From contig JASHXO010000067.1 in the NCBI GenBank assembly GCA_030043495.1, positions 1 to 8,621 on the forward strand: DNA of 8,621 nt. Direction: 5' to 3'. The translations under genes and the position numbers were made by a program. Shown one piece after another: positions 8,001 through 8,621 of this stretch. This stretch comes from Candidatus Rhabdochlamydia sp. Its GTDB lineage: Bacteria; Chlamydiota; Chlamydiia; Chlamydiales; Rhabdochlamydiaceae. Every line of letters starts with the position of its first letter. The first letter of the stretch is position 1. Under the pieces are notes generated by a model. It was given only the letters and a program-made list of their open reading frames with translations, did not search any database and was not told the DNA's origin.

Positions 8001-8621
8001 ATCCTGGAGACTGCGATTTTTCATGCTATCGATGAAAAATTCGATTTTACAAATGAAAAACAAAAACGCGGGATAGCCAATTTCACCCGCTCAATGAAAG
8101 AGCAAAGTGAAATATTTGCAAGTCAAATCCAGAGGAACATCCGAGAAATTTCTTTGGATTCAATCAGCGCTCCAGCTCTTGTCTTGAAGATCTCATCGAT
8201 GATCGAACTCTCTTGTCAATATAACCGGGAAAGGGTCGATGCTTTGGGTAAAGCAGATGGCAATCAGAACTTTCATACGGAGACTAAACATCATCTCAAT
8301 CAGCTCTCACGGCAACTCTTGAACCATTGCAATCCTGTTGCCCAACATTTGAATAGCATGAAGAACATCGCAGATGAGATCGCTTTTAACGATAGATTAT
8401 TACACCCGCTTTTGCTCAGCTTCCAAATTAGCCGGTCGCTCTCTTCAGTCCTTCAAAATCAGAATTTCTCTTCACAGGATTTGGCTTTTTGCCAAACGCA
8501 ACTCGCTCTTCTACAGCAACATCTTGCAACCCTGAGACGCTATCAATGCCCTCTTCCTCTTACCGATAATATTCAGCAAGCCTGTCGAGATTTTGCTTCC
8601 TCGCTTCAAAAAATCGAAAAG
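5031..8621 (+). CDS. Giant helical protein B (3'-partial), paralogue of protein A, function unknown
   Basis: An uninterrupted frame of 1197 codons runs from ATG 5031 off the right edge. A TGA at 5028-5030 directly precedes the ATG and no other ATG or GTG is near, so this start is firm although no clear Shine-Dalgarno is seen. The N-terminus is Ser/Thr-rich (MATSTVSTSTSTN) with no signal peptide. Residues ~192-243 carry one 19-mer, one 14-mer and another 19-mer of the repeat found in A, closed by A-R-A-H-P-P-L. A Pro/Thr/Ser-rich linker spans ~381-418. Then come the blocks shared with A: FLD (~435), W...Y-x-x-G-x-R-x-P (499-526), KFDFT (~1003-1007) and DLAFC (1150-1154). Residues ~776-801 form a hydrophobic stretch absent from A at the matching place. 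By comparison with A, about 225 residues are missing beyond the window. I recognise no named family. A type III-secreted or surface-associated role is a guess. Confidence 0.95.
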   Translation, partial: MATSTVSTSTSTNLGQYFQTNLPNNPPQQQSSPSIFSRLWSGTQHVVYAPARHATEEAAQGLANRLSELFANNQAEITNRVRDVFTHALLRHCPENYHQLQQLIRAFLNNPAQTDLDEIKRLLDGLNATEIRALAPGIRDQGVDALITLRNLLDTDVTVQPSTSVGGSSNLVVSTTARQKLEIAEEILVVIIENHEGALIQTLNVLTQSMTDVNGPIHVLRQQLNHPQHGIISEGLASLRRDLNARAHPPLRQTNDALEAYRGALTHNTASPELIPLIQNLREKLQLLLAQRNLVPQIVANQWLQLEQFDQELNGLLTSPINTSHAQLVAQTDAPFQIITTGFNAQRGIIEEAVDIFVEGIGRGVMHLETLPNRMYQNLFSPQPPAPSQPISPSGTTTQAATQPVTTPSGGTTTAVGPALNFLNLGNIASQGRRFLDSVLSSAGGALSQQGASSLATLVRYTFEKIREHIQRTNEQQHLLGTIDPMIQQLQGAIERSSWGELIGVLQGAFQFMQAQQVYLQGLRLPLNPVRTNVSAIPDFIQNINAHQNVLQPPSQRIPQTISDKNILQKSELFKSRSSSIGPAKLVLEKICGINADDALYAEIYKTSDNSDNDLLSIFRQRLFEKIDQADLGFFSIFVKWSAKRVYDILIPLSSFYVSAIFDNVLNLVKSGIKNTSSSQESKEEFFIKLARNWLAVTSGAYNQVAAAPNSQARDFNLMMEEAIRSPERNGGLKPNELFAAVAKTVIDSFGPRIKWNEMIDLYFKTQIPTHSPLHFLNPLVSGLNYLCSFTLKAMLFVPQWIGNQILQGGAKIALSHTPFLQNYSEQTIESLRRNTPTAYATQRLLYRQLQKILQLLQQSLNDTDETAGLRSRDTNIKRVEITGLVEYLIEVLNKSQYRTQDRLNNYLQHRSPIRDRAGRELDDTFIPEVMETVVMTLSIALKAVTQEDEMQQMLYDGLCIANDSFDDKEPVSNTDFAAIERGIQELTDQILETAIFHAIDEKFDFTNEKQKRGIANFTRSMKEQSEIFASQIQRNIREISLDSISAPALVLKISSMIELSCQYNRERVDALGKADGNQNFHTETKHHLNQLSRQLLNHCNPVAQHLNSMKNIADEIAFNDRLLHPLLLSFQISRSLSSVLQNQNFSSQDLAFCQTQLALLQQHLATLRRYQCPLPLTDNIQQACRDFASSLQKIEK
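5604..5759 (+). repeat. Short copy (about 1.5 units) of the 33-residue repeat in gene B
   Basis: The translation reads IENHEGALIQTLNVLTQSM (19), TDVNGPIHVLRQQL (14) and NHPQHGIISEGLASLRRDL (19), in the same order and with the same G and L positions as the units of gene A. It is followed by N-A-R-A-H-P-P-L, matching T-G-Q-A-H-P-F-L that ends the array in A. Shared ends show that the arrays are homologous and differ in copy number. Confidence 0.8.

Overview
The window holds two very large, open-ended genes on the + strand, both of no recognised family, with a small housekeeping gene, mazG, on the - strand between them. Nothing in it is a strong taxonomic marker. The look is moderately AT-rich, bacterial, densely coding, with giant helical and glutamine-rich proteins and a Ser/Thr-rich N-terminus on one of them. 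This fits an intracellular, host-associated bacterium such as an environmental chlamydia (Parachlamydiales-like). That placement is an inference from style only; a Legionella-like organism is not excluded.

Region 1 (start to 4171) is the 3' part of giant gene A. It enters the window already open, so its true start lies upstream. Its first ~285 visible residues are tandem helical repeats that alternate a 19-residue and a 14-residue unit (33-residue period). About 1100 residues of non-repetitive, mostly helical sequence follow. Region 2 (4159-4285) is a short element with perfect 18-bp terminal inverted repeats and a 3-bp TAA direct repeat on each side. It looks like a MITE that landed in the last codons of gene A and rewrote its C-terminus. 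Removing it on paper gives an intact gene A reading frame whose stop overlaps the mazG stop. Region 3 (4295-4930, - strand) is mazG, with a complete first MazG domain and a decayed second one. Region 4 (4931-5030) is a 100-bp divergent intergenic gap. Region 5 (5031 to the end) is giant gene B, open for 1197 codons and leaving the window without a stop.

Genes A and B are diverged paralogues. They share several collinear blocks, including two C-terminal motifs exactly 146 residues apart in both. A has about eight 33-residue units in view, whereas B has only about one and a half. The pair therefore looks like a local duplication around mazG followed by repeat expansion in A or contraction in B. 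Their function cannot be read from sequence. A secreted or host-interacting structural role is possible but unproven. No tRNA, rRNA, CRISPR array or other RNA gene was seen, and no gap without a gene exceeds 300 bases.
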